Of a stretch of 64,000 nucleotides of DNA, positions 52,063 through 61,433 are shown one piece after another; position 1 is the first letter of the stretch; every line of letters starts with the position of its first letter. This DNA is from Aureimonas sp. AU12 (GTDB lineage: Bacteria; Pseudomonadota; Alphaproteobacteria; Rhizobiales; Rhizobiaceae): assembly GCF_001463705.1 (NCBI RefSeq), contig NZ_BBWH01000053.1:1-64000 (forward strand), read 5' to 3'. The notes under the pieces were generated by a model that saw only the letters and a list, made by a program, of their open reading frames with translations, was not told the origin of the DNA and searched no databases. A program made the translations under genes and the position numbers.

Positions 52063-52542
52063 TCACTGACTACGCTTGTCCATCAAAAGACATGATTGAA
52101 TATGATCATTGTTTGATGTACACTCGGCAAAAAATTGATCCTGCAGGTCACCCTCAATAATGCCTTTTGCCTCATCGTATAGAATTTCGGTGCGGCGTGA
52201 GATCTTTACCCCCCGAAGCGAAGGTAGAGGGCTTATGAAAGTGCCAATACATGACGCTACCTGTTTTATGCGAAGCTCAGGCTGGCAGCAAGTAGCTCGG
52301 TTAGCGTTGCCTGAAACCAACGGACCATCTATAAAATTCTTAAAATGATCCGACCTATTGCACATTTCGTTGTATTCTACCAAGTCGTTGAGTTGCCTAG
52401 CAATGGATCCCGCGACATTTGCAACCTTCGCAGTCTGTTCGGCAGACTGCTTAAGTTTCAAAAAGTCTTCGAACTGGGCTTGTGCTGAAACGGAGGATGA
52501 TGCAAGGCAGGCTCCAATAAGGCCGGCAACAAAATATTTCAT
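52063..52542 (-). CDS. Secreted cysteine-containing hypothetical protein
   Basis: 159 residues with a good signal peptide (MKYFVAGLIGACLASSSVSA, cleavage near AQA). The mature part has a helical FEDFLKLKQSAEQTAKVANV stretch and six cysteines, two of them adjacent (ATCCQ), suggesting periplasmic disulphides. GC is lower than in neighbouring genes. No family known to me; lies alone between IS debris and a truncated unknown. Confidence 0.6.
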   Translation of the reverse strand: MKYFVAGLIGACLASSSVSAQAQFEDFLKLKQSAEQTAKVANVAGSIARQLNDLVEYNEMCNRSDHFKNFIDGPLVSGNANRATCCQPELRIKQVASCIGTFISPLPSLRGVKISRRTEILYDEAKGIIEGDLQDQFFAECTSNNDHIQSCLLMDKRSQ

Positions 52543-52630
52543 CGTTTTTCCGTGTATATGTGGCGAGAGTTTTTAGGGGGTAAAATCGAAACGCTGCAGC
52601 TGTTTGGCTTTGCATACAAAGCGATCCGAT

Positions 52631-52876
52631 CTATTGCGAATGGAATCCGTCCAGCGCGAATAATTCTCCATAGGCGATGCCGTCGACGGCCGCCCGAAGC
52701 TCACCTGCGTCTAGACCAGTCAGCCCATGTCGCTCGGAAAGAAGACGCGTCAATGAGCCGAACATATGGTCTCGTAGGTCGCTGCGGAAAACGACCTCAA
52801 TTAGGTCGGCAGGCGACTCGATTTCGATAAGAGAGATCTGACCGGGCTTGCGGAGCAATTCTTGAGATGGTCGCAT
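52631..52876 (-). CDS. Hypothetical ORF, possibly 3' part of a broken gene
   Basis: 81 codons (SQELLRKPGQISLIEIESPA, LTRLLSERHGLTGLDAGELR) with ordinary protein composition but no ribosome site at the ATG. The frame is open for 12 codons upstream until TAG, and another frame just upstream (52905-53093) also looks protein-like (HMGIDYGWRWRSRLWRW). This may be one gene split by a frameshift. No family recognised. Confidence 0.35.
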   Translation of the reverse strand: MRPSQELLRKPGQISLIEIESPADLIEVVFRSDLRDHMFGSLTRLLSERHGLTGLDAGELRAAVDGIAYGELFALDGFHSQ

Positions 52877-53073
52877 AGCCGTACCAAAGCCGAAAAGTGC
52901 TGTGTTACCAAACTACCTCCGGCGTCGCGGGATCCCGTTGTTTCCATCGCCATAAGCGGCTCCGCCACCTCCAGCCGTAGTCGATGCCCATGTGCGCGAT
53001 GCATTCCGTATCACCAGCAAGCGATCCTAGGACGATCATGCCACAAGTCTTCAGGGTCAGGTTATGGGACCAG

Positions 53074-54330
53074 TCATTCCCCGGCACTGCCATACCGGGT
53101 AAGTGGGCGGCAACGTGCGAGGATCTCCTCGATGGCCGTGTTGCGCAACGTCATGGAAGCCGCGACCTTGCGATCTATCTCAATGTAGGTCGTCATAGAC
53201 TTCGAACGTTCAAGGCCCCAGCCCTCCCAATTCGAGATGGCGTCTTGTCGAACCTCCAGACCTCTTCGAGCCGTTGTAAGATAAGCCTGGAGCGCATCGA
53301 GATCGATGTCAGGTTTGGAGCTGAACGATTCTTGCATGTTCTTCATCAGAGAGGGATCATCGATCGCTTCGATGTCGGCGAGCACTGTTTCCAGCTCACC
53401 TTTGCCGATCAACGCAGCGAGTTCCTGATCGATTGTCATCAGCCTTTGCAGGAACGCATCACGACCGCCCGGACGCACTCGGCGGACGTGATCGATCGAG
53501 TCGGTGATAAAACGCAGCATACCATATAGCGTCGCTCCGGGTTCTAGACCCAGTTCGGGATAATCCTTTACCAATGCTTCGGCTTTCGGCCAAATCGAGC
53601 GAGCATACTCCGCCGAAAGACTCGTCTGCCGAGAGGAGGGTGTCGGGACCCGATCCCCATCGAGCGAAGACATCTGTTCGATGTTGCGCGGCGCCAAAGC
53701 TCTGTGGAAGGCGCTCGCAGTGATGTCCGTCAGACCTGCCATACGTTCGATCGTTGCAGGTGTCGTCTGGTCGGGCGAGACAGGACGGAACAGATCGCCA
53801 CCAGCGACCGTGAAAGCCTGGGCGACCAACGCGGAACAGAATATCCCATGGTCGTCGATGCGATCGAGCATCTGCGTCGGGAAGACCGAGCGCACGGCTC
53901 GCGCGACGGAGTAGTCACGTCCTACCTCGTCCATCGCGATGCGCGCCGCTGTCTCGGCGATCAGGGCATCGGGATAGCGAAGAAGACGAATGTTCCCTAT
54001 GTCGTAGGCAAAGCAGCGCGCCAGCGACAACGTGCTCACTCCAGAGCCTATGGCTTCCACGAACGTCGGTGGATGCGAGCATATCAGGGCATGGCTGAAG
54101 TTGCCCTTGGTAGCTGCCCTGATCATGCTCGAACTGATCAATCCCTTGCGGTCGTCGCTCTCGACGTTGGACGTCAGGAGTATGTCGCCGGGATGCAACG
54201 CGTCCACGCGAGGCAGAAAGACCATTCTTCCATCGAACTTCGGTCGCCCGGCGACTTCATTCACGATTGCCCCACTCCATACTCCGACCTTGCGCATCAA
54301 TATGGTGGGCATCGAACCGAACGCCAACAT
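53074..54330 (-). CDS. YiiX-like permuted papain-fold protein (NlpC/P60 clan)
   Basis: 418 residues. The N-terminal half shows the permuted NlpC/P60-type pattern: LHPGDILLTSN, then the histidine in NFSHALICSHPPTFVEAIGSGV and the cysteine in GIFCSALVAQAF. Such enzymes hydrolyse amide or thioester bonds in peptides or lipids; order His before Cys is the permuted form. The C-terminal 200 residues are helical and unlike known enzymes (possibly substrate or partner binding). No signal peptide. Alternative starts MPTIL or MRKV are possible. Confidence 0.65.
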   Translation of the reverse strand: MLAFGSMPTILMRKVGVWSGAIVNEVAGRPKFDGRMVFLPRVDALHPGDILLTSNVESDDRKGLISSSMIRAATKGNFSHALICSHPPTFVEAIGSGVSTLSLARCFAYDIGNIRLLRYPDALIAETAARIAMDEVGRDYSVARAVRSVFPTQMLDRIDDHGIFCSALVAQAFTVAGGDLFRPVSPDQTTPATIERMAGLTDITASAFHRALAPRNIEQMSSLDGDRVPTPSSRQTSLSAEYARSIWPKAEALVKDYPELGLEPGATLYGMLRFITDSIDHVRRVRPGGRDAFLQRLMTIDQELAALIGKGELETVLADIEAIDDPSLMKNMQESFSSKPDIDLDALQAYLTTARRGLEVRQDAISNWEGWGLERSKSMTTYIEIDRKVAASMTLRNTAIEEILARCRPLTRYGSAGE

Positions 54331-54486
54331 GATGGGAACGCTCGTATGAGCGACGCTTCCTTTTTGGTCCAGTTGGCTTGGTCGATTACGGATTTTGCCC
54401 TTGATATAGGAAGAAGGCCGATTAGTGGCTATCCGCGCTTGAAGCCGGCTTTAAGTCGATGGCTTTTCCAAGCTGGAGGAGCGGGG

Positions 54487-55320
54487 ATGCTGAGCGACCG
54501 GCAATGGTCTGATCTGGAACCTCTGATTGAGGCGTTCCGCCCGCATACCAAGGTGCCGAGCCCCCATCTGCGGCGGATAATTGAGGCAATCCTCTGGCGT
54601 CATCGGAACGGGCCCAAGCGGAGGTCCGTGCCGGGCGAGTTCGGCCCATGGTGGATGGCAGCGCAAACCCTCATCCACTGGGCGCGGCTTGGCGTCTGGG
54701 AGAAGCTGCTGGCGTTGGTTCAGGAGCGAGCCATCCGGCTTGGCATTGTGTTCATGGACGGGGCCAACATTCGTGCCCATCAGAAGGCGGCAGGCGCCAG
54801 CCGAAAGGGGATCTGCAAAAGAGGGACGGCCGTGAAACGCTTGGCCGATCTCGTGGCGGCTATGGCACCAAGGCCTGCGTGATGGCTGACGGCGCGGGGC
54901 GCGTCATCGCCTCCCGCCTCGCACCTGGGCAAGGCCCACGATCTGCCGCACGCCGTCCCCTTCCTCGATCGCCTACCGGACGTGCCGAAGTGGGCGGTGG
55001 CCGACCGCGGCTATACCAGCTCGGCGTTCCGCCGACATATCAGAGACAGGGGGTGCCCGGCCTGGCTTCGCCGCGAGGCCCCCTTCGCCTGTCCGGACTG
55101 GATCTACAACAACCGCAATTGGCTCGTGCGCCTATGGGCTCGGCTGAAGGAATGGCGGGCCGTCGCCACCCGCTACGAGAAGACCGCAACCAGTTTCCTC
55201 GGCGTCCTCAGCCTCGGCGCAGCCATCGAGCAGGCCCCAGAGCCGGGAGAAGTCACTGCAGACCGTCAGGAAACCATTGAGGCTGTGGGGAAACGCCGTT
55301 TCGTGTTACCTTTTCGGTAG
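54487..55320 (+). pseudogene. IS5-family transposase with frameshifts
   Basis: MLSDRQWSDLEPLIEAFRPH, then ILWRHRNGPKRRSVPGEFGP and FMDGANIRAHQKAAGASRKG (first Asp). The frame moves near 54808 to LQKRDGRETLGRSRGGYGTK and again near 54935 to HDLPHAVPFLDRLPDVPKWA...VADRGYTSS (second Asp) and LKEWRAVATRYEKTA (glutamate region). A short open stretch from 54347 (MSDASFLVQLAW) is fused in frame upstream and is probably from another gene. Confidence 0.8.
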
Positions 55321-55323
55321 TGC

Positions 55324-56766
55324 TTGAGGTGTGGGATAGTTCGTTTCATCAAGGGCTGCGATCGGCGCCAGACGCTTCTTCTGGCCGATTGCGTCGACGA
55401 CTATGTCGGCGCGGAGAACCCGGTCCGGGTGATCGACGTCTTTGTCGACGAACTGGATCTTGGAGCGCTCGGCTTCGAAGGCGCGGCCGCGACGGGTCGG
55501 CCCGGCTACCATCCGGCGACGCTTCTGAAGCTCTACCTCTGCGGCTACATGAACCAGGTGCAGTCGAGCCGGCGCCTAGAGCGCGAGGCGGGCCGCAGCG
55601 TCGAGGTCATGTGGCTGACGGGCAAGCTTGCCCCCGACTTCAAGACGATCGCGGACTTTCGCCGCGACAACGGCGAAGCGGTCCGCGCCACGTGCAAGCA
55701 GTTCGTCGTCCTGTGCCGTCAGGTCGGGCTGATCGCTTGCGGCACGGTGGCGGTGGACGGCAGCCGGTTCATGGCCGTGAACACACGCGACAAAAACTAT
55801 GCTCCGGGTGCGATCCGCCTCCGACTGGCGCAGGTCGAGGCGAGCATCGAGCGCTATCTCGACAAGCTCGACACCGCCGACCGGCAGGAGGCGGACGTCG
55901 CCGAGATGCGCACGACGCGCCTGAACGAGCGGATCGAGGCGCTCCGTCGGCAGATGCGCGAACTCCAGGCAATGGCAACAGCCGTAGAGACTGCGCCCGA
56001 CCGTCAGATCTCGCTGACCGATCCGGATGCGCGGGCGATGGCCACGCACGGCAAGGGCACGGGCCTTGTCGGCTACGACGTCCAAGCCGCCGCCGATGCC
56101 GAGAGCCACATCATTGTGGCGCACGAGGTCACCAATCTCGGCCATGACCGGACCCAGTTCGCCAACATGGGCTAGCAGGCGAAAGACGCGACCAGCGCCA
56201 AACATCCGACGGTTTTGGCAGATCGGGGCTACTTCTCCGGGGCCAAGATCCTGGCCTGCCAAGAGGCAGGCATCACGCCCATTTGCCCGAGGCCCCTGAC
56301 CTTGGGCGCCAGGGCCAAGGGGCGGTTCGGCAAGCCGGACTTCCTCTACGATGCGGCCAGCGACACCTATCGGTGCCCCGCCGGCGAAACCTTGCCCAAG
56401 CGCACGACGATCATCGAGAACGGCCTTCTCCTGAACCGCTACTGGTCGCACAACTTTCGATCATGCGCGCTGAAGCCGGGTTGCACCATCGGCAGCGAAC
56501 GGCGCGTGACGCGGTGGGAGCACGAGCATGTAGTGGAAGCCATGCAGGATCGCCTCGACCGCATGCCTGATGCCATGCGGATCCGACGGCGCACCGTCGA
56601 GCATGTGTTCGGCACGATTAAGGATTGGATGGGGCGCAGCCACTTCAAAACGCGAAGGTTGGCGAACGGCGGAACGGAAATGAGCCTCCACGTCCTCGCC
56701 TACAACCTGAAACGGGCCATCGCCCTGCTTGGAGCACCAGGGCTCATCGCCGTGATGCGGGGATGA
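55324..56766 (+). pseudogene. IS1182-family transposase with one in-frame TAG
   Basis: 480 codons in one frame: FIKGCDRRQTLLLADCVDDY, NPVRVIDVFVDELDLGALGF, RPGYHPATLLKLYLCGYMNQ, TVAVDGSRFMAVNTRDKNY (catalytic Asp), GLVGYDVQAAADAESHII, TVLADRGYFSGAKI (second Asp), then VFGTIKDWMGRSHFKTRRL (glutamate side). A single TAG at 56173-56175 separates NMG from QAKDATSAK; a lysine or glutamine codon is expected. Start is TTG or a later codon. Confidence 0.88.
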
Positions 56767-57252
56767 GACGGGAACGGTTTGCTCTGCCCGCCCGCCGCTT
56801 CCTCCTCAATCCGCTTTAACACAGCCTCCACCCCCTTCAGTCTCATGAAGCGAAGTAATCCGACACTCGGAAGCGGTCCAGGTGCTGACGCGACGGATGC
56901 GGCCTCAAAATCTATCGAGCACCGACACTCAGAATTTGTCGCGCTGAGGTCGTTTCAGAGACGTGCTCTGCGATGGACCGCTTCTAATTTCGTCTGGGCG
57001 CTGTTCAGCAAATGTGCAGATGGAAAGTTGTAAGGTTAAAGTATCAAATTGAGAACGCTAAATTGATGAGTCGCGCTCGAACTCCTCGAGTCCTCACGCA
57101 TTGATGGTTCGTTTTGGAACTTCCAGCGCCCGTGCATATGAGGTACAGGAAAAAAGCCGAGCCCAAATGAAGAGCTGGAATAGGTATACAGCATTCCAGG
57201 TCACTTTAGTCTCGAAAAAAAGATAGAAGATGAAACGTGCGCGGGCGAAAAT
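56767..57252. other. Intergenic stretch, no supported gene
   Basis: About 490 bases from the end of the IS1182 remnant to the XRE gene. No conserved frame, RNA or clear IS end was found. The last 150 bases are A/T-richer and should hold the promoter of the XRE gene. Confidence 0.35.
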
Positions 57253-57255
57253 GTG

Positions 57256-57714
57256 ATGGAGAGTAGTTTGAAAAACAAAAGGCCAGACCTGGACCCTTAC
57301 GATGTCATGTTCGGTGCAAATCTTCGTAAGCTGAGGGTTCATCGCGGGATAAGCTTGACATCCCTTGGTGAAATGCTTGGAGTCAGCTATCAGCAAGTTC
57401 AAAAATATGAGACTGGGCGAAACAGAGCTTCCGTTTCGACGCTCGTTCGGATCACACTGTTTTTGGAAATCGACGTATATAGTCTTTTGGCTGGAATTGA
57501 CGGCATAAATGGGACAGAGAGGGCCAACATAACGGACATGGAACACAAAATAAAGCGCCTTCAGGCGCAAGTTCCGCAGACTGCTCAGCAGCTCGCTTAC
57601 TTGGTTGAAGCCTTGGACGATCTCCATCAAGACTTCAAAGGTCCGCAGAAGGCAAAAAAGGGAAGGGACGCCCCCTTCGGGCGCGCTCTAGGAGCATCGC
57701 TCCCCAGGCCCTGA
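57256..57714 (+). CDS. XRE-family regulator, rhizobial PraR-like
   Basis: 152 residues from the ATG at 57256 (the one at 57253 is equally possible). Helix-turn-helix: DVMFGANLRKLRVHRGISLT, SLGEMLGVSYQQVQKYETGR, NRASVSTLVRITLFLEIDVY. The YQQVQKYE-x-G-x-NR signature is that of alphaproteobacterial regulators such as PraR. The C-terminal 60 residues are amphipathic and charged. A distant relative sits at 60584. Likely controls nearby accessory genes. Confidence 0.75.
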   Translation: MESSLKNKRPDLDPYDVMFGANLRKLRVHRGISLTSLGEMLGVSYQQVQKYETGRNRASVSTLVRITLFLEIDVYSLLAGIDGINGTERANITDMEHKIKRLQAQVPQTAQQLAYLVEALDDLHQDFKGPQKAKKGRDAPFGRALGASLPRP

Positions 57715-57860
57715 GCGGTCCAGGCCCATTCGGATGACGATCGCTGGCGCGGGTTTTCTACGAAACCCAATTTCTTGCTTGGTCGAGGAGTCCACCATCC
57801 GTTAGATTCTCGTTCGAACCCCCAGCGAACGACCGTTCGGTTCCAGCTCCGGATAGCCTC

Positions 57861-58298
57861 GTGCCGATTAAACCTGAGATGCGAGGCTTCTATCCCATCG
57901 ACTGGGAACAGCTTTCGGCCTCGATCCGCTTCCGCCGCGCCAATGGCCGCTGTGAACAATGCAAGCGTCCTCACAAGCGGCTCGTTTGCCAATTGACCGA
58001 TGGCCGTTGGTACGATGACGAGGCTCAGCGCTGGCGTGACGAGAAGGGGAGGGGGACCCGCGCCAACCTTCCATCTCCCGAGCGTCTCCCATCCGAGATC
58101 CCAGCCCGCTACGTCTACGTCGTGATCGCCTGCGCTCATCTCGATCATGACGTGGCCAACAACGATGCCGCCAACCTGCGCGCGCTTTGCCAGCGCTGCC
58201 ATCTCGCACACGACCGTCCTCGTCATCGTACACAGCGATGGCTCACCTGGCGAGCGTCGAAAGCCATCGGCGACCTCTTCACCGGTCGCTATCGTTGA
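57861..58298 (+). CDS. HNH-type nuclease-like protein
   Basis: 145 residues from a GTG at 57861. RANGRCEQCKRPHKRLVCQL supplies a zinc pair, RYVYVVIACAHLDHDVANND the histidine core of a beta-beta-alpha-metal fold (AHLDH then N), and LRALCQRCHLAHDRPRH the second CxxC plus histidines. This is the layout of small phage/plasmid HNH proteins. A target is not known. The following small gene starts 21 bases later. Confidence 0.75.
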   Translation: MPIKPEMRGFYPIDWEQLSASIRFRRANGRCEQCKRPHKRLVCQLTDGRWYDDEAQRWRDEKGRGTRANLPSPERLPSEIPARYVYVVIACAHLDHDVANNDAANLRALCQRCHLAHDRPRHRTQRWLTWRASKAIGDLFTGRYR

Positions 58299-58318
58299 CG
58301 ATCCCACCGGGGATTTAC

Positions 58319-58591
58319 ATGTTGCAAGCCGATTACGAAAATTTTCCGAACCTCGTCATCCCAGCGCATGTTTCGAACGCCAGCGAGCTGGTCGAAACAT
58401 CCGTTGGACCCGACAGGGTTTACCGTTTCGCCCGTGGCAACATCGGCTTATGGTCGCGTTTCCACGGCCGTCTGCATGATCGCATGATGCCGATCATCGA
58501 AGGCCGGTCGAAATGGAGCACCGGCGCGAAGGCGTGGCATATTCCTGCGAAGAACGCCGCCAGCGTTATCGGCGACATTCGGGCGCCTTGA
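58319..58591 (+). CDS. Small hypothetical protein downstream of HNH gene
   Basis: 90 residues from the ATG at 58319. Reads MLQADYENFPNLVIPAHVSN, GPDRVYRFARGNIGLWSRFH and WSTGAKAWHIPAKNAASVIG. Soluble, tryptophan- and basic-residue rich at its C-terminus. Same strand as and 21 bases after the HNH gene, so probably co-transcribed. Its last 26 bases overlap the end of the convergent gene. Family unknown. Confidence 0.5.
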   Translation: MLQADYENFPNLVIPAHVSNASELVETSVGPDRVYRFARGNIGLWSRFHGRLHDRMMPIIEGRSKWSTGAKAWHIPAKNAASVIGDIRAP

Positions 58592-59039
58592 TCACCCCTT
58601 TCGTCATGTCGGCTCGTCCGTCCTCGACTGCGCCGTCGCTGTCTTGTGCTGCGTCTTCGTCCACGCGGAAGAAGGCCCATTGGCCGGACTTAGGATCGAT
58701 CACTTGAGGATCGCCGGGATCGGTGTGCGTCTGCGAGACGAGCTCAGCCTCGCCTGTCGCCCATTTGGCGCTGGCATCAACGAAGCTCTTGGCTCGTACC
58801 CGGAAGGTGCGCCTCATCATCGTATCAATGCGAAGCTCGAATTCTCGCTCGCTTCGATACTCTTCGGCAACCTGGCGAGCCCGAACCCCATGGATCCACA
58901 ACCAGGCGTCCCCCTCGCTCTCGTGAAGGTGAGAGTGATGTGCGAGCGCCGCTGGAAAGAGCGACCGCACGCCATCTAAGCTGCTCTCGATTGTGAATGT
59001 CTCGCCGTTCCCAGCGTCAATCTCCAGAGCGCGCTGCAT
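58566..59039 (-). CDS. Hypothetical protein
   Basis: 157 residues. MQRALEIDAGNGETFTIESS, a histidine-rich AHHSHLHESEGDAWLWIHG, a basic RTFRVRAKSFVDASAKWATG and an acidic C-terminus with VDEDAAQDSDGAVEDGRAD. No motif I recognise. Six bases after the SNase gene stop, on the same strand, so it is likely the second gene of that unit. Confidence 0.5.
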   Translation of the reverse strand: MQRALEIDAGNGETFTIESSLDGVRSLFPAALAHHSHLHESEGDAWLWIHGVRARQVAEEYRSEREFELRIDTMMRRTFRVRAKSFVDASAKWATGEAELVSQTHTDPGDPQVIDPKSGQWAFFRVDEDAAQDSDGAVEDGRADMTKGVIKAPECRR

Positions 59040-59045
59040 CTGGGC

Positions 59046-59762
59046 TCACCGCTTGGCCGGGCGCCATTCGGCCGCCTCTGCTTCCGCGGCTGAGCAGAAC
59101 CAACGCTCGTCGGAAGCCTCGTTGATCTGCGTCTTGGCGCAGTCCTGCTGACCCAGCGAGTGATAGATCCCGTTCGATCCTGAGATGTTGCCCTTGATAG
59201 CGCATCCCTCCGGCTGCCCGGCGGCCACGCGCTTGCTCTGAAACCGATCGCCGCTGTTGCGCCACTTCGACGGCTCGGTGAACTGGCCGGCCCACAGGCC
59301 GCGCTTGGCCGCTTTCGCTTCGGCTTCATCCCGATCGTAGCGGCCGTCACTGTACTGGCGGTACTCGATCGCCCAGCCCGCCTTCACCATCGCGGCGTTC
59401 AAGACGACGTTCTGCAGCGTCGAGCACTCTGCCACGATCCGACCATAGCGGTCGCGGTCTTCATCAAAGCACATCACATGGCCCGAGCGGCCGATGAGGT
59501 CGACCAGATATTGCGCGGCCTGGCCATCGCAGAGATAGCGCTTGCCGCCGGCATCGTCGCAGGTCTGGCTGATCTCCGGTGCATCGACGCCATAGAGGCG
59601 AATGCGAACCTCCGAGCCCTCGATGGCGAGTGTGTCGCCATCGACCACTGTTGCCCGCCCTTCGATCCTGCTCTCCTGGGCCTGAGCACCAACCGATCCG
59701 AACAAAGCCCAACCCAAAGCGATTGAGAGAAAAACCTTAGGTAGGGGACTCACCCAAGCCAT
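59046..59762 (-). CDS. Secreted SNase-like (thermonuclease) protein
   Basis: 238 residues from the ATG at 59762, which lies inside the adjoining IS5 end; the original start may have been lost. Signal peptide VFLSIALGWALFGSVGAQA. SNase core: VVDGDTLAIEGSEVRIRLYG, VDAPEISQTCDD, MCFDEDRDRYGRIVAECST, MVKAGWAIEY. C-terminal appendix CAIKGNISGSNGIYHSLGQQ...DERWFCSAAEAEAAEWRPAKR as in the paralogue at 19769. Secreted rather than anchored. Confidence 0.85.
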   Translation of the reverse strand: MAWVSPLPKVFLSIALGWALFGSVGAQAQESRIEGRATVVDGDTLAIEGSEVRIRLYGVDAPEISQTCDDAGGKRYLCDGQAAQYLVDLIGRSGHVMCFDEDRDRYGRIVAECSTLQNVVLNAAMVKAGWAIEYRQYSDGRYDRDEAEAKAAKRGLWAGQFTEPSKWRNSGDRFQSKRVAAGQPEGCAIKGNISGSNGIYHSLGQQDCAKTQINEASDERWFCSAAEAEAAEWRPAKR

Positions 59763-60580
59763 TGAGTGACCGTTGAGATCAGGGCGATGGCGGCGAGATA
59801 GTGGATGGCGAGGCGATCGTATCGGGTCGCGATGCGCTTCCAATTCTTGAGTCTGCCGAACATGCGCTCGATGACGTTGCGGCGGCGATAGGCCTTCCGG
59901 TTCAGCGGGTAGACCACGCTTCGTGCGGCCCGGCCTGGAATGACCGGTTCGATCTGCCGATCGACGAGCCAGTTTCTCAGCTTGTCGGCATCGTAGGCCT
60001 TATCGGCGATTAGGCGCTTGGTCGGCTTTAGGGCTTCCAGAAGCGGAAGCGCCATGGTGATATCGGCGATGTTGCCAGGCGTCAGGGCAAGGGCGACGAT
60101 CCGGCCACAAGCATCGGCCAGACAATGGATTTTTGTCGTTCGCCCGCCGCGCGAGACGCCGACCGCTTGGCTGAACTCCCCCCTTTTCCGCCCGAAGCGG
60201 AGCGATGTGCTTTGACATGGGTGCTGTCGAGGCAAAGCTCGTCCGGCACGGCGCCTGCCGCTGCGACCTTGGCGAAGATGCGCTGCCAGATCCCGCGCCG
60301 CGCCCAGCGGGCAAAGCGGTTGTAGATCGTCTTGGCCGGTCCATACTCTGCCGGCACATCCCGCCAGCGACCGCCGGTCTTCAGGATGTGGAGGATGCCC
60401 GAGATCACCCGCCGGTCATCGACCCGCGGCTTGCCGGGTTGGTTCTTCGGCAGGTGCGGCTCCAACACCGACCATGCCTCGTCCGATAACCAGAACAGAT
60501 CGCGCATGATCGCCTTCCATCCAACGAACCCATTCCCGAACAAAATCAATCAATCTTGGCAATATCTTGGTTGGGTCCCC
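59744..60580 (-). mobile_element. IS5-family (IS427-like) element
   Basis: About 837 bases with related terminal sequences GGGGACTCACCCAAGC and, inverted at the right, GGGGACCCAACCAAG. One transposase in two overlapping frames. Inserted between the XRE gene and the SNase gene; target duplication not evident. Confidence 0.75.
59750..60507 (-). CDS. IS427-type transposase in two frames
   Basis: The first frame from the ATG at 60507 gives MRDLFWLSDEAWSVLEPHLP, RWRDVPAEYGPAKTIYNRFA and LCLDSTHVKAHRSASGGKGG (first Asp). The second frame to 59750 gives GVSRGGRTTKIHCLADACGR, LIADKAYDADKLRNWL (second Asp), RRNVIERMFGRLKNWKRIAT (glutamate). They meet at a GGAAAAGGGGGG run near 60185-60197, the usual programmed frameshift site of this group, so this copy may be active. 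Confidence 0.82.
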
Positions 60581-60583
60581 TGC

Positions 60584-60982
60584 CTAGGAAATAGTGCCAA
60601 TGCGTTTGACCTTCGAAACCAACTTTTCGAGGATCTCTGCCAAATCCGGGTCCAGGCCATCAAGCTGCCTGAGAATTTTATGGCCCTGAAGGCCGACTTC
60701 AGGCAGCTTCTGCTTCGTTCTGGGATCCACCAGTCCTGAGAAGAAGTGGCCGGGATGGACCTCCAGGATGGAGGCGATCCGGAACATCATCGATCCCGAA
60801 ACACGGTTCGCTCCAGACTCATATTTTTGAAGCTGCTGCTGACTGATGATCCCGAGCCGCTCGCTCAACGTCTCGAGCTTCATATTGCGAGCCAATCGGG
60901 TGTCGCGAATGCGCTGCCCGATGTGGATGTCCAGTGGATCATAACCACCTTGTTTCGGCTTGTTCACCGACGATTCCAGCAC
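60584..60982 (-). CDS. XRE-family regulator, PraR-like, second copy
   Basis: About 132 residues from a GTG at 60982 (GGGGA upstream); the longer frame from 61039 has an unlikely N-terminus. DPLDIHIGQRIRDTRLARNM, LETLSERLGIISQQQLQKYE and SGANRVSGSMMFRIASILEV form the helix-turn-helix. GHKILRQLDGLDPDLAEILE is a short C-terminal helix. Related to the gene at 57256. Its downstream neighbour is now an IS element. It may regulate ardC, which is divergent. Confidence 0.75.
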   Translation of the reverse strand: MLESSVNKPKQGGYDPLDIHIGQRIRDTRLARNMKLETLSERLGIISQQQLQKYESGANRVSGSMMFRIASILEVHPGHFFSGLVDPRTKQKLPEVGLQGHKILRQLDGLDPDLAEILEKLVSKVKRIGTIS

Positions 60983-61433
60983 AATCCCGAAGTCCCCCGA
61001 CGACAATCTTATCGTATCCGTGAGTTGGCAACATCCCAATTGGTCGCGGTCTTAGCACGTCTCGCTGGAATGGTCCTCGCTCAATCTAAAGACAAATGAA
61101 CGTAAAACGCAATCGCTCGGAACGCTGTCATGATCAAGTATGGTGCCCGACCCAGAGCACACGATTATGTTGCCTTAGCACACACCACGGTTGAGGCTTG
61201 TTACATCAAGCCACACACAAAACCAATGGGCGCGCGGGTTTTGCCCCTGAGATTTTAGTGCTCGATGTTGGCTTGGGTTGTACATCGAATTGACCGTGAT
61301 GGCCTGAGAATTGCGACGGTTGTAATCCTGCCTGCTTGTCTGCGCGACAGAGGGAAAGTCAGGGAAAGCCCGGCGACGGGCTTTAAGCGAGAGAGAGGTA
61401 TAGCGCCTCCCGGCCCGCCGAAAGATCTTCGAC
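60983..61433. other. Divergent promoter region of XRE and ardC
   Basis: About 450 bases without a supported gene. It contains A/T-rich patches (near 61150-61220) and should carry the promoters of both genes. No clear operator palindrome could be assigned by eye. Confidence 0.35.

Noticed and set aside
51815-52069. 84-codon rightward frame after ISL3
   Set aside because: No ribosome site, no conservation pattern, unusual composition; kept as intergenic.
54347-54486. Start of an independent gene MSDASFLVQLAW...
   Set aside because: Only 46 codons before it becomes IS5 transposase in the same frame; no family resemblance, so treated as a fusion remnant.
57094-57630. 178-codon leftward frame opposite the XRE gene
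   Set aside because: Antisense shadow of a well-supported helix-turn-helix gene.
57780-57850. GTTCGAACC-type sequence reminiscent of a tRNA T-arm
   Set aside because: No matching acceptor, D or anticodon arms could be folded around it; the same motif at about 8625 lies inside a coding gene.
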